Below are positions 10,601 through 19,330 of a stretch of 64,000 nt of DNA, piece by piece. Under the pieces are notes generated by a model. It did not search any database. It saw only the letters and a list, made by a program, of their open reading frames with translations, and was not told where the DNA came from. The translations under genes were made by a program, and so were the position numbers. The DNA is from Siphonodentalium dalli (Eukaryota > Mollusca > Scaphopoda > Gadilida > Siphonodentaliidae). How positions within the stretch are numbered: the first letter of the stretch is position 1; each line of letters begins with the position of its first letter. The stretch lies in the NCBI GenBank assembly GCA_032622095.1, contig CP136062.1, positions 1,118,001 to 1,182,000 on the forward strand, read 5' to 3'.

Positions 10601-13600
10601 GTACTGGTAATTGTATACCAGACTGGTGTTTATTAAACTACATAAAGTAATTACTCACTCTTTGTATCGAGATGGAACAAATTTGCACAGCAGGTCTTGA
10701 AGCATTTCACTTAGCTTCTTCTTCTTGTTTCTCCTGAGATAGTTGTATTTGAACTCCTTGTTCTGTCTCTCGATACCGTTGTTGGTATTCACATGAATAA
10801 GGAGTCTGTCCTTCCGGTATGCTGATACCCAATGCTGTGGATAAATACATGCCCTATTAAAGGTACTAAATCCGATTTTATGGACCCATATCTGATTCCA
10901 ACAACATTTTTAGCTCAACTTTACTTTGTAAAGTTTGAGCTAGTGCCATCATGCATGGCTTGATTCATTATTATCATTAACAATTTCCTTGGGTCGGATC
11001 ATCATGAAATTTGTCATGGATGTTAACCTTGACATGTAAATGAGAACAATCTTTTTGGGGTCATTTGACAGCAAAAAAAAAAAAAAAAAAAACATGGCTG
11101 CCAGTGGCCATCTTGGATTTCAGAATTCAATTAGCACGGGCTACAGGCCGAACTGTTTGCCTGATCATCATGAAATTTGTCATGGATGTTAATATTAAAA
11201 TGTGGATGGGAACGAGTAATTTTGGGGTCATTCGGCCAAAAACATGGCCGCTGGCAGCCATTTTGGATTTTACTCTTTGCATGACTAAATCCTTTGGCAC
11301 GGGCTACAGGTTGTACCTTTGGTCGATCATTATGAAATTTGTCATGACTGTTGACATTGACATGTATATGGGAACGAGTCATTTTGGGGTTAATTCGGCA
11401 TTAAAACATGGCCAGCAGCCATCTTGGATACTTTCATTTTAATTTCATTAACAAAGCGGCGTCGACTTGCCACGTTTTCGGGGGACGCTGTGCTGTGGTC
11501 GGCCGACCTTTTATTTAATTTTATATCTAGATGCGAATGAGTCATTTTGACATCAATCGGCCAGAACCATGACTAAATCCCTTGGCACCACATAGTGTTC
11601 ATCCAAAAGTATGAATAAATTAAAATACCTCCTTCTTGCTCAGCCAGGTATTCTCAAACCAATTTATCAGCGCTCCATTTTGTATGTAGAACACATTTGT
11701 TTTCAATTGTTCTATTGCACAATCTGCTTCCTCGTTAGTGGCACTTGCAGCGATGGCTCGAAATAGCATCAATAGCTCATCTTTGCAGGCTATGGCATTG
11801 TGATCTTTTTTGTTGAGCCATCGTTCCCAGCATTGTTCGCGGTGGAATGAACATAGTAATCGTTTGCTGTCTGAAAACAAAATGATTTATGAAAAGCATT
11901 GATTTAATTATTTAGCAGTTTTAAGCTTGGGAGGTGGACATTATCAAAACGTCCTTATATTTAAATGTTATAAATATGGTACAATCAAATTCATTCGGTT
12001 CCATCCGCCAATTTTCCCCAGAGAGGGCGTACTTTGCACGCCCAGCGTAGCTCTTGTTTTTATACGCCCTTTTGAAAAAAGGCCGTATTATAGTATTGGT
12101 CTGTCCGTCCGTCCGGGCGTCCGTTAACCTGTTGTCCGGATGATAACTTTAGTTAGAGTGAACCAAAATTAGTAAAATTTGGTTTGTGGGTTTATTAGCC
12201 GAAAAGTAAGTTCAAGTTCGAATTTGGGTTCCGCCCGCCAATTTTCACCGGAGTTATGCCCCTTATTTGACGTAATTTGACTTAGAAAATCCCTGAAATT
12301 TGTTGTCCGCATGATAACTTTACTAGAGCTTATCGGATCCAATGACAATTTGGTATACTACTTTCTCCGACCAAAACACAGGTCAAGTTCAAATTTGAGT
12401 TCCGTCCGCCAATTTTTACCGGAGTTATGCCCCTTTTTGATCAGTTTCCGCCGACCCAAGAGAGGGCGTATATTGCACGCCCAGCGTAGCTCTTGTTAAT
12501 TTCTAGAAACAAAGCGGCATCGACTTGCCACATTTTCAGGGGACGCTGTGGTCTGCTGACCTTTTATTTTTTTTTGCCAAACAAATATTTCCTTTTGTCG
12601 ATAAAAGATTTTGGACCAGCACGCATCCTGTAAACAACAATGTTAAGTGAAACGAACCTGGAAATACTTGTTGTATTGCACCCATTTCCTCGTCGCAACA
12701 GTCAGTCATGAATGCCTTTGGTTTCCACTCTGGATTCCAGTCTTGAATTATTTTCAATGCCTCGGCTATTGACTCGGTTTTTTCATCCTCGATGACGAAC
12801 TCAGCAACCACCATGTAGTTGATACCGGTCCTCACGACAAGAAAGAATAGAGGCACAGCATACCTAAAATAAATGTACGATCCCAATTGAAACAAAAATA
12901 AAGAAAATGGTATCCTGTGGTATCCGTTTGATGTTACAGTTCTCTGGTAGGCTAAATAATACAATTAATAATGAAAGTTCATTGAAAGTTGATTAGTTGG
13001 CTCAACTAACTAACCATAGATTGTGCAACATGTATATAGATGATAAAAACAATATTTTTAGGAGGAGTTATTAACCCTTTTATTAACCCTTTTCAACATT
13101 TAAAAAAAATTCTTTAACAAAGCGGCATCGACTTGCCAAGTTTTCAGGGGACACAGGCTAACCTTTTATTTTTTTTTTAAATCGTTAAAAAAAAAAAAAA
13201 ACATGGCCATCTTGGGATTTTTATTGTGGTTTAGAAAAAAAATAATATTTAACATCCATCTAAATAAACATGACATTTTAGAAGCCCACCATCAATAAAT
13301 ATAATAATTTACGTTACCTTGTGGCTCTATATGTTGCATCTAATTCCACAAGCTCACAGCCATATTTCTGTAATAGCTTTTGTTGCCATGGTGCCTGGTG
13401 AACGAACAACAGCTTGTTTCTTGAACCATCTTCTGTTGTCTCGGCTGGTCTATAACATATCTTTCCATTTTGCTTCCACTCCTCAACTTTCTTTAGTAGT
13501 ATTTCCTGGTCCAGCTTTGTCTTCATTCTTGATCGTTTTGTATATTCAATATGGGACCTGGGTCAATAAATTATTTAAAAATGTTAACTAAAAATGTATA

Positions 13601-16600
13601 TATTTAAGGGGGGGTATACTGGAGTCAGCTTGTCCGTCCATGGACACAAATTTGTCCGGAGTTTTTCTCAGTTGTTTTTTGATCAATTTCCGTGAAACTT
13701 GGCACAGACATCAACCACCATGCATGGGAACCTGTGCACCTGCGATTATGATGTCTGTCAGACTTTTTTTGGTGGAGTTATCCCCTCTTTTTCGACTTAG
13801 AACATTTTTGCAACATGTATACTTTTGTCCGAGCTTTTATTCCTACATTTTTCGGTCAATTTTTTTTAAAACGTGGCACAGGTATTTAGTACCATGGGAA
13901 CTTGTGCACCTGCGATTATGACGTCTGTCTCACATTTTTTGGTGGAGCTATCCCCCTTTTTCGACTTTTTTTGCAACATGCATAATTTTGTCATAATTTT
14001 GTCCGAGCTTTTATTCCTACATTTTTCGGTCAATGTTTTTTAATCTTGGCACTGATATTTAGTACCATGGAAACCTGTGCACCTGCGATTATGACGTCTG
14101 TCCCATATTTTTGTCTGCAGTTATTCCCCTTTTTAGACTTAGAAATTTGTTCGCAACATACATAATTTTGTCCAAGCTTTTATTCCTACATTTTTCGGTC
14201 AATAGGTTTAAGATTATGGTTATGGTTGTACACCTACAATGGAAATTGTTATTTTATTATTTTAACTAAATGTTTACTGACATGTGAAACATCTAAGTAT
14301 TTTAAAAACAGGGGGGTATCCATAGTCCCATTGGGACAGTCACACCTCTAGTTTATGGCTGGAGTCATAAATTAAATATTTACGAATTTTACTACAATGA
14401 CTTAATGCGTATAGGGACTAGTGTGCATGTAATATAACATTTAATTGATAAGTTGTTATCATCTTGTAATATAATTCAACAGTACCTATACCATGACACT
14501 CCCTGTGTCAATTGTCCCCTGTGGACCATGACTAACAGCTGTGATAGTGGTTGTACTGACTGATAGTATTACCTTATCTCTTTACTGGATGGATAAAATC
14601 TGCTGTTTGTGTGATCTGGAGGTTCCTGGTCAGCATACAGGATATTCCTTACATAGAAATCTATATGAGCACTCAGCTCCTCAGGGTCATTTGCCCCTCT
14701 CAACACATGTGTTTTGATCACTTGCGAGATTCGCTTGTCCATGGTCTGTGTGATCTCATTATCCTGTAAACAAATTCAGATTGAAATTGGTTTAGATGGG
14801 GATCTGTATGAATGTCAGATTGAAATTGTGTGAGATCTGTGTCACTGTGAACATTATATTTGGTCAGATTAAACTTGTATGAAATGGTCAAATTTTCTAA
14901 GGCCAGATAAACAAAAACCATGTTTGTTTCTCAGGGAATATTTATTTCAAAGTAATTAAGGGATGCATATGTGTTTATTACCTCTATTTGGATGCTTGGA
15001 AAGATAATGTGATTTGAGTCAAGGAACTGACCCACCATAGCTCAGAGTGGTTAGATAATCCATTTTTTATCCCCCGCCAAATCTGGCCAAATTGAAAATT
15101 TGCGGGGGATACAGGAATGGGTTATGTCCGTTCCGAATTTGTAAGAGTCATAACTTGAACAAATGTCAACGGATTTCAAAGATTTTTGGTATATGAATTC
15201 ACCTGACCATTACCTAGAATGAGTTCACAAGCCAGGCCTGTCGAATATTTATACCAGAGTTATTGGACTTTGTTTATTATTTTATCAAATTTACCAAATA
15301 GCAAATAGACGACATCACAGGGTTCAGTTCCACAAATGTCAAAGAATTAAAAAGATAATAGGTATATGAGTTCACATGACCAGTATGTTGTTGTTGGAAT
15401 CTGATGACATGGGGACCAAGAAATCTGATTGAATACCTTTAAATTATTTTGATATATCATAAAGTCATTTACAACAAGCCAACAACATAAATGGAACTGC
15501 TTACACTAGTATAGTGGTAACAGGCTTTATGTATTATATTAAAATAAAAATATTAAAATGGCCTAACCTCTCCCATGACATGCTTTGAGTGAGAGTTTTC
15601 AGCTGGAAATTCAATGTAAATTCTCCTCTCAGCTTTTGCTGTGGTGATATCACTTTTCAAATGTTCTGCTGTTTTATTTCTTCTGTATTGAGTAGAATCA
15701 ATTGGAATCTGAAAAAGATTAATCATGAGATTAACCAAATTACATATGCAATTATATATACATATTTACCAGTGTATTTACCCAAAAACAAAAATTTTGC
15801 CCTAAGCTAACATATTGAACTATATGAAGGTTTATGTAGATCATTTCCCCTTATCAGGTTCAATTGTGGGTATGTTTATGATTATATAACAGGTGTAATT
15901 ATACCAGTCTTCTGAAATGCAATAGCAAGTGAACTTTAGTTACCTTGTAATCTGGAAAAACCAGGATTTCTCGCATCAATATTCTAGCTGGGCAACCCAT
16001 TTTCTTCGATGGCTGAATGAGGAATTTATTCTTTATCGAATACAAATGTTCTGGTTCCACCTGTGAGAATAAATTTAAAAGAACACTTTATTTCTTTTAA
16101 TAATATATTGTATTGAGCATTTTTATACCCCCCCCCCCAAAACAAAGTTTATGATGTCTGTCAGACTAGTTTTGATGGAGTTATCTCCCCCCCCCCCCCT
16201 TTTTCGCAACATGCATAATTTTGTCTGAGCTTTTATTCCTACATTTTTTTGTCAATAGGTTTAAGATTAGGGTTAGGGTTGTGCACCTGCAATGGAAACT
16301 GTTATTTGATTGTTTTAACTAAATGTTTAAGTACTGGCATGTGAAACATCTTAGCATCTTAAAAACACGGGGGTATCCTTAGTCCCATTGGGACAGGGAC
16401 AGTCACACCTAGTAGGTTTTGTTTCCATTTTGGGGCTTGTTCATCCAATTTATCCTCAACACTGTTACTCTCAGGCTCCAAATAAAAGTGCAAGCCCAAA
16501 TAATAGTGCAGGGGGGGATTCCATGGAAAGTTAATAATAGTGCAGGGGGAACTCTGAGCAAAACATCAATTTAATTTACTATGTACTCACAACATGGGTC

Positions 16601-18603
16601 CTCTGTTCTTCCACCCTACTCTTTGTGGCGCCATGTCGATCGGGACCAAACTGGCAGTCAAACTGCATGGTTCCACCACATACAAATGGGCTTCCATCAC
16701 AATTGATAGGATTGGCCCAGCTGAATTTGTTGCTGTTGATATCTTTAAATCTTATCTTTTGTGAATCTTTTGCACCTGCAATCAAGAAATTGAGCGACTA
16801 TTTTATATGTTACTATATTCACCACTATTATTTGGTAAAGATCATTAATACATGTGCAGACTTGGAGCAAAATTAGAATCACTATGATTAATTTCAGCCA
16901 AAATTCCCACTCAGTACAATTATTATGCCATCACTATTATTAGGCACCTAGAAGTGTATATTATTGTTGAGAAATCTTAATTCTGTGAATTTGTCAGTAT
17001 GTTGAAATTTAATATAAATAAACTCAGAATTTTACATTCATTGTTTGTGAGATTACATGTTCATATGTATTTATATAAATAACCTGTTAATTTATATCCA
17101 ATCTATATAGTCAATTATTAATAAAGTCAAATTAAAAACAAAACGATCTCTTTAAATGTTGTACACCAAGTCTGTGTGGGTGATTGAAAATATTTATTAT
17201 GTCTCATTGGGTATACAGATCATGCCATGATTCTCGACTCTTCCAGCTATGACAGTGGATATCATATATTCCACCAGTTTAAAACCTGGGAACTTTCTGA
17301 TGTTCTGCAATTTCTAATTGGAGAGATTCATGGCATGATCTAATTATTGGGGTGAGTTAAGTTCCAGCACCCATCTCATAAAAAAGAAAGGGGATCACAA
17401 GAGTTGGAAATTTCATGTCTGGTAACTAACTTAGAAATTTTACAAAATAATTAGTTGGGGTGGGTGTCAGGTTGGAAAGTTCCAATTCAACACAGTATGT
17501 GAAGTGTATCACTTTGTTGAAACCAAAAACAAAGAAAATTCCCCAAAATTATGGATTTTACATAACAGTGACAGTCGTTATATCAGGGTATTAACTTTCT
17601 GGGAATTTTCTTTAGGTAATTTGGTCCAATAACTGAGACAAACCATCAAGCAACACATTATATTAATGACCAGTCAGTCCCAATTAATTTAATAATTAAT
17701 CCACTATTAAATATATTATTTTTTGTATACGGTAGTCATTATAATGTGTTATATAAGTGAGTTTCAGTAATTGAACCCAATTACCTGAAAAATAACATTC
17801 CTCAAAGTTATTAAAAGTATTCTTTCCCAAAATATTATTTTCATAATTCAACGAACAAAACGATAATTTGATATGGTAAATTAATGGTATTGTGAGGACT
17901 AGGAAAGAAAATGATTTGTGTAGGCATCTCCATTACATTAACAGAGACCAAATTGCAAAATTTCAGTGGAGCCTCATCAGTAAATATAATGGCAATCAGA
18001 TCAGAGTAGTGGTATAGTAGAGTGGTATTCTGGCCACTATTTTAGTATTTACATATTTTAATTTTAAAATTTGGACAGGGCCTCCGGCCACTATTTACAT
18101 ATATTAAAATTTGGGCAGGGCCTCCGGCCACTATTAACACATATTTTAAAAATTTGGACAGATACTCCTGCCACTATCTACATATCTTAAAATTTGGGCA
18201 GGGCCTCCGGCCACTATTTACATATTTTAAAATTTGGGCAGGGGCTCCATAACTTGCCATAAGTAAGTTGTGCCATAAACACTCTTTAGTTTAAAGAGCG
18301 TTTTTTTTTTTGGCTCTTCCATTTTGGAGTTTTTATTATTTTTATTTTCAATATAATGGTTCTAAGTACCAGTACTCAATGCATGATATAGTAGTAATTT
18401 TTATATATAGGACAATGGAGTACTATCTAGATTCTAGTCACTATTCAGAGCAGTAGACTGTCAGTGTCACTAGATTTCAACTTACGTATAGATCCAAAGT
18501 CCTTATCTTCTCTGTATACCGAAAACCTGGTGCTAGTTGTTGCCTCAAAATTCGACACGGCTTTTAATGCCAACTCCTTCGAAGGAAAAAACGGTGGGTC
18601 CAT
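4404..18603 (-). CDS. MULE transposase-derived protein with SWIM and PHD zinc fingers (17 exons, 980 aa)
   Basis: Coding exons in transcript order: 18603-18486, 16775-16591, 16060-15944, 15708-15568, 14763-14573, 13557-13318, 12863-12658, 11870-11629, 10834-10659, 9696-9559, 8961-8681, 8338-8104, 7616-7511, 6772-6688, 6262-6182, 5503-5354, 4654-4404. All junctions are GT-AG, phases agree throughout, and the total is 2943 nt including TAA. Residues about 20-185: Cys/His-containing N-terminal region resembling FAR1/WRKY-GCM-like DNA-binding folds. About 310-510: MULE-type DDE core with D324, D385, C406-x2-H409 and E502 (in TNNGIER). SWIM finger: C619, C621, C631, H633. Lysine-rich patch 918-927, a possible nuclear signal. 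PHD finger: C930, C933, C944, C947, H952, C955, C973, C976. The start is the first ATG in the open frame, in good context (CACAATGG). The family is ZSWIM1/3-like and widespread in animals. A nuclear chromatin or DNA-binding role is inferred. Whether it is still active as a transposase is unknown; no TIRs were recognised around it. Confidence 0.9.
4850..5092 (+). repeat. Hairpin/TCCGTCCG-type element with shared 3' module
   Basis: Intron 16 flank, downstream of exon 16. Begins with GGGAGACTATAGAAATTGGG followed by TCCGTCCATCCTTCCGTCCG. Continues with the GAGTACCTTCRTGGTGTAATC body and ends in the ~60 bp module GCGGCATTGACTTGCCACG...GGGGACACTGTGGTCTGCTG also seen at 10250, 11452, 12512 and 13121. 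Non-coding. Confidence 0.65.
5354..5503 (-). CDS. Exon 16 of the MULE/SWIM/PHD gene
   Basis: Acceptor TTTTTACAG|ATGCACC and donor CTGTAG|GTAAGTATG. Encodes residues 849-897 plus split codons at both ends. Charged linker between the SWIM region and the PHD finger, no motif recognised. Confidence 0.85.
6182..6262 (-). CDS. Exon 15 of the MULE/SWIM/PHD gene
   Basis: An 81 nt exon with donor GTTG|GTAAGT and acceptor TTTAAG|GATG (AAG rather than CAG, so slightly weak). Phase 1 to phase 1. Encodes an acidic linker (residues 822-847). Confidence 0.75.
6688..6772 (-). CDS. Exon 14 of the MULE/SWIM/PHD gene
   Basis: An 85 nt exon with acceptor TTTCAG|GTGAAT and donor CCAG|GTTAGT. Encodes residues 793-820. 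Phase 0 in, phase 1 out, as its neighbours require. Confidence 0.8.
6862..7375 (+). repeat. Two partial TCCGTCCG-type elements in intron 13
   Basis: Copies of the GTAATCAACTTCTCCTACAG / AACATGTATATAGATGA body at about 6960-7110 and 7160-7265, preceded by CATCCGTCCGTCCATC (6940-6960). They are followed by a second type starting TATACCCCGTGCGGCGTGCA (7278) running into TTGTCCGTCCGTCCGTGGAC, with the remains of the GGGGACACTGTGGTCGGC module at about 7345-7370. Non-coding. Confidence 0.6.
7511..7616 (-). CDS. Exon 13 of the MULE/SWIM/PHD gene, basic segment
   Basis: Acceptor CATTGCCAG|CAACTCG, donor TATAAG|GTGAGAG. Encodes residues 758-792, with PKRRKHPYAGR that could be a nuclear localisation signal. 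Phase 2 in, phase 0 out. Confidence 0.85.
7985..8075. repeat. Repeat shared with 26575-26655 in inverse orientation
   Basis: The stretch GACGAGGGACGGTTGGCGGG through CCTTATAACTTTGACATTTG is the reverse complement of a segment ending the ~170 bp array at 25.9-26.6 kb. Lies in intron 12. Confidence 0.65.
8104..8338 (-). CDS. Exon 12 of the MULE/SWIM/PHD gene
   Basis: Acceptor AACTTACAG, donor GGAAG|GTACCA. Encodes residues 680-756, including a helical segment (ASECRELLHHITSMTYLA) like that following the SWIM finger in related proteins. Probably a short coiled coil. Confidence 0.85.
8681..8961 (-). CDS. Exon 11: SWIM zinc finger
   Basis: Acceptor TATTCACAG|TGATGATG, donor ATACAG|GTAAGTAATT. 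Encodes residues 586-678. SWIM motif C619-x-C621-x9-C631-x-H633 in the context SCQCTDFNITGMPCKHIFKV. SWIM fingers accompany MULE transposases and their host derivatives, and bind DNA or protein. Confidence 0.92.
9197..9550 (+). mobile_element. DIRS-type retrotransposon reverse transcriptase fragment
   Basis: Plus-strand frame opening before 9202 with the N-terminal RT blocks of DIRS-like (tyrosine recombinase) retrotransposons: a YGFPIGFVG segment, a VGPFEENPF segment, and IQVSPLNSVPKK followed by RRIIVDLSFPPGSSVNDHI. The catalytic aspartate region is absent and no recombinase, gag or terminal repeats are visible, so this is a decayed fragment. It lies antisense in intron 10 of the host gene and stops within about 10 bp of the exon 10 donor. 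The open frame runs on to 9768 only because it reads antisense through exon 10. Confidence 0.8.
9559..9696 (-). CDS. Exon 10 of the MULE/SWIM/PHD gene, masked by an antisense frame
   Basis: Acceptor TTATAATTAG|GTATAAAA, donor TTTCAAA|GTAACT. Encodes residues 540-584 (KKYRQEIPKELVERPTHVVK...), matching the conserved IP.FL..RP..V..HC segment between the transposase core and SWIM finger in this family. It has no long frame of its own. Both phases (2 in, 2 out) fit exons 9 and 11. Confidence 0.85.
9835..10300 (+). repeat. Hairpin-ended element with TCCGTCCG start and shared 3' module
   Basis: Starts at the hairpin CCCGAAAAATTAATTTTCGGG (first 20 bases of an inverted repeat at about 9837-9857), then GGACTATAGAAATGGGCTCC and a TCCGTCCGTCAG run. 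Two body units (GAGTACCTTCATGG... and ...GTGCAACATGTATATA) follow, then the GCGGCATTAACTTGCAATG...GGGGACACTGTAGTCTGCTG end. Non-coding; lies in intron 9. Confidence 0.7.
10659..10834 (-). CDS. Exon 9: third catalytic acidic residue
   Basis: Acceptor TTATCCACAG|CATTGG, donor AAAGA|GTGAGT. Encodes residues 481-538. The TNNGIERQN motif supplies E502, the DDE glutamate of MULE transposases, followed by the usual basic KYNYLRRNKKKKL stretch. Too short to show as a long frame; phase confirms it. Confidence 0.88.
10857..10905 (+). repeat. Fragment of the TTAA / AGGTACTCAATCCGA MITE
   Basis: Begins TTAAAGGTACTAAATCCGAT and continues to CTGATTCCAACAAC, matching one end (reverse complement) of the complete copy at 41444-41919. 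Truncated; immediately followed by a hairpin of another repeat. Confidence 0.6.
10911..11448 (-). repeat. Inverted copy of the AAATCCAAGATGGCTGC array, with terminal hairpin
   Basis: Starts with the hairpin TAGCTCAACTTTACTTTGTA / its complement (10911-10942). Contains about three diverged units of CATCATGAAATTTGTCATGG...CATGGCTGCCAG.GGCCATCTTGGA. This is the reverse complement of the array at 50500-52167, which ends in the same hairpin. Confidence 0.75.
11449..11512 (+). repeat. Copy of the shared 3' module
   Basis: AACAAAGCGGCGTCGACTTG through GACCTTTTATT, the same ~60 bp module as at 5037, 10246, 12508 and 13117. Here it abuts a different repeat body. Confidence 0.7.
11629..11870 (-). CDS. 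Exon 8: MULE core, C-x2-H motif
   Basis: Acceptor TGTTTTCAG|ACAGC, donor AAGGAG|GTATTT. Encodes residues 401-480. LLCSFHREQCWERW (C406, H409) is the C-x2-H hallmark between the second and third acidic residues of MULE transposases. Confidence 0.9.
12020..12497 (+). repeat. Hairpin-ended element, one full copy plus a trailing end of another
   Basis: The 3' signature GGGCGTAYWTTGCACGCCCA (inverted GGGCGT/ACGCCC) followed by GCGTAGCTCTTGTT occurs at about 12023-12058 and 12464-12497. Between them lies a body starting TATACGCCCTTTTGAAAAAA (hairpin with GGCCGTATTA) and a GTCCGTCCGTCCGGGCG run. It looks like one complete ~440 bp element next to the end of a second. Confidence 0.65.
12508..12566 (+). 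repeat. Copy of the shared 3' module
   Basis: AACAAAGCGGCATCGACTTG through GCTGACCTTTTATT, directly downstream of the GCGTAGCTCTTGTT element end. Ends less than 100 bp from the exon 7 donor. Confidence 0.7.
12658..12863 (-). CDS. Exon 7: MULE core, second catalytic Asp
   Basis: Acceptor TTTATTTTAG|GTATGC, donor TTTCCAG|GTTCGT. Encodes residues 332-399. VPLFFLVVRT is a core beta strand. FMTDCCDEEMGAIQQVFP carries D385, the second acidic residue of the DDE triad. Phase 2 in, phase 1 out. Confidence 0.9.
13117..13165 (+). repeat. Copy of the shared 3' module
   Basis: CAAAGCGGCATCGACTTGCC then GGGGACACAGGCTAACC, a slightly deleted copy, preceded by the AACATGTATATAGATGATAA body at about 13027. 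Confidence 0.6.
13318..13557 (-). CDS. Exon 6: MULE core, first catalytic Asp
   Basis: Acceptor TTGACCCAG|GTCCC, donor CACAAG|GTAACG. Encodes residues 252-330. Contains LLFVHQAPWQQKLLQKYG and ELVELDATYRAT with D324, the first acidic residue, in the DATY context typical of ZSWIM/MULE proteins. Confidence 0.9.
13605..14355 (+). repeat. GGGGGTAT...TCCGTCC element with three internal ~185 bp units
   Basis: Starts GGGGGGGTATACTGGAGTCA and TTGTCCGTCCATGGACAC. Three units each carry ACCTGTGCACCTGCGATTAT and TTTATTCCTACATTTTTCGG. Ends ACAGGGGGGTATCCATAGTC followed by CCATTGGGACAGTCACACCT. A shorter copy with the same end lies at 16128-16420. Non-coding. Confidence 0.7.
14573..14763 (-). CDS. Exon 5 of the MULE/SWIM/PHD gene
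   Basis: Acceptor TTGTTTACAG|GATAATG, donor GATAAG|GTAATAC. Encodes residues 188-250, helical region upstream of the transposase core. Phase 0 in, phase 2 out. Confidence 0.88.
15069..15450 (+). repeat. Hairpin-started element followed by a TTAA-MITE end
   Basis: A CCCCCGCCAAATCTGGCCAA / AATTTGCGGGGG inverted repeat at 15071-15108 is followed by a short body. Its last part (about 15385-15441) matches the right end of the TTAA MITE (GTTGTTGGAATCTGATGACA...TTGAATACCTTTAA). Confidence 0.6.
15568..15708 (-). CDS. Exon 4 of the MULE/SWIM/PHD gene
   Basis: Acceptor CTTTTTCAG|ATTCC, donor GGAGAG|GTTAGG. Encodes residues 141-187, phase 0 at both ends. No motif beyond a mixed charged composition. 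Confidence 0.85.
15944..16060 (-). CDS. Exon 3: N-terminal region with GCPAR motif
   Basis: Acceptor ATTCTCACAG|GTGGAA, donor TACAAG|GTAACT. Encodes residues 102-140. FLIQPSKKMGCPARI is the KKxGCPA-type segment that precedes MULE cores in this family and resembles the end of FAR1/FLYWCH-like DNA-binding folds. Confidence 0.88.
16128..16420 (+). repeat. Short copy of the 13605-14355 element
   Basis: TTTATACCCCCCCCCCAAAA start, one TTTATTCCTACATTTTTTTG unit and the GGGGGTATCCTTAGTCCCAT / TTGGGACAGGGACAGTCACA end. Includes homopolymer C runs. Lies in intron 2. Confidence 0.65.
16591..16775 (-). CDS. Exon 2 of the MULE/SWIM/PHD gene
   Basis: Acceptor TTGATTGCAG|GTGCAA, donor CATGTT|GTGAGTAC. 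Encodes residues 41-101, with three cysteines and a histidine (SPFVCGGTMQFDCQFGPDRH), possible ligands of the N-terminal zinc fold. Confidence 0.88.
16776..18485. other. Intron 1, mostly unique non-coding sequence
   Basis: A 1.7 kb intron. Apart from the tandem repeat at 18016-18250 it is AT-rich, with no exon-like segment. Confidence 0.6.
18016..18250. repeat. Tandem repeat, five units of about 45-60 bp
   Basis: Units contain AAAATTTGGGCAGGGCCTCC then GGCCACTATTTACATAT, with substitutions (third unit GGACAGATACTCCTGCCAC). Lies in intron 1. Confidence 0.8.
18486..18603 (-). CDS. Exon 1 with start codon
   Basis: ATG at 18603-18601 in context CACCACAATGG, opening MDPPFFPSKELALKAVSNF. Donor CTATAC|GTAAGTT. 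Phase 1 out, completed by exon 2. An upstream 5' UTR exon is possible; candidate promoter motifs lie at 18984-19062. Confidence 0.82.
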
Positions 18604-18983
18604 TGTGGTGACCACGGCACTGGCCCTAGTTTTCGGGTGTTAGCCGTTACTAGGCATATACGTCTGCTCTGAAAGTGACACTGAACAGTATATTTCAGTT
18701 TCACGTCTTTAGTTTGGAACCCAGACCCAGTGGCTTTAATTTTATTATTTTTATTTTTATTCATTTAGAATAAGATTAAAATATAAAACAAATCACTAAT
18801 ATTGTTATATACTACAACCGTATCATGCATTTATCAGTCATTAACGGTTTATATTCGTTTATTTTGTAAACTATTTTGATTACGGCACGAAGAATACTTC
18901 GTCCTTGTGTAACTAACTGTTGTCACTGACGCTGGGGTCACGCACAGGTCAACTCAAAAGCGGAAACGTACTTGCAACTCGGA

Positions 18984-19062
18984 CATGCGCACTCCGTCAC
19001 ATTTTACCTGATTGCATTCAGCCTTCTCCTAAAAATTACTGGAACAATAACGCATGCGCGTT
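18984..19062 (-). promoter_or_regulatory. Candidate promoter block of the MULE/SWIM/PHD gene
   Basis: Contains ACATGCGCACTCCG (18983-18996) and ACGCATGCGCGT (19050-19061), NRF1-like sites about 380-450 bp upstream of the start codon. The segment 18996-19037 (core TCACATTTTACCTGATTGCA) matches the reverse complement of 2165-2208, and both copies point the same way relative to their gene. GC content is raised locally. Confidence 0.5.
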
Positions 19063-19194
19063 GGCCTCATTTTCAGCTTCCGTTATCTCGGTTATATTGC
19101 CGGAAGGACAAATAAACAGACATATACACAGACAAATAAACAGACAAAGATTCGAACCGAAAACATTACTTGCGTCCAGCATGGACTGGCGCAA

Positions 19195-19330
19195 GTAATA
19201 ACATACTGTTTATGCCATATTTATGATTGGCATAAGAACAAAGTCTGTATACCTTACTATTCCTTCTGTTTATGGCGGTTTTTGATGGAGGTGAATATTT
19301 AACAGCATACCCACCGCCAACACCGCCCGT
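19195..19330 (-). repeat. Inverse copy of the repeat at 32820-32955
   Basis: CATACTGTTTATGCCATATT through GGAGGTGAATATTTAACAGC and ACCCACCGCC is the reverse complement of the 32.8-32.96 kb segment. Non-coding dispersed repeat. Confidence 0.65.
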
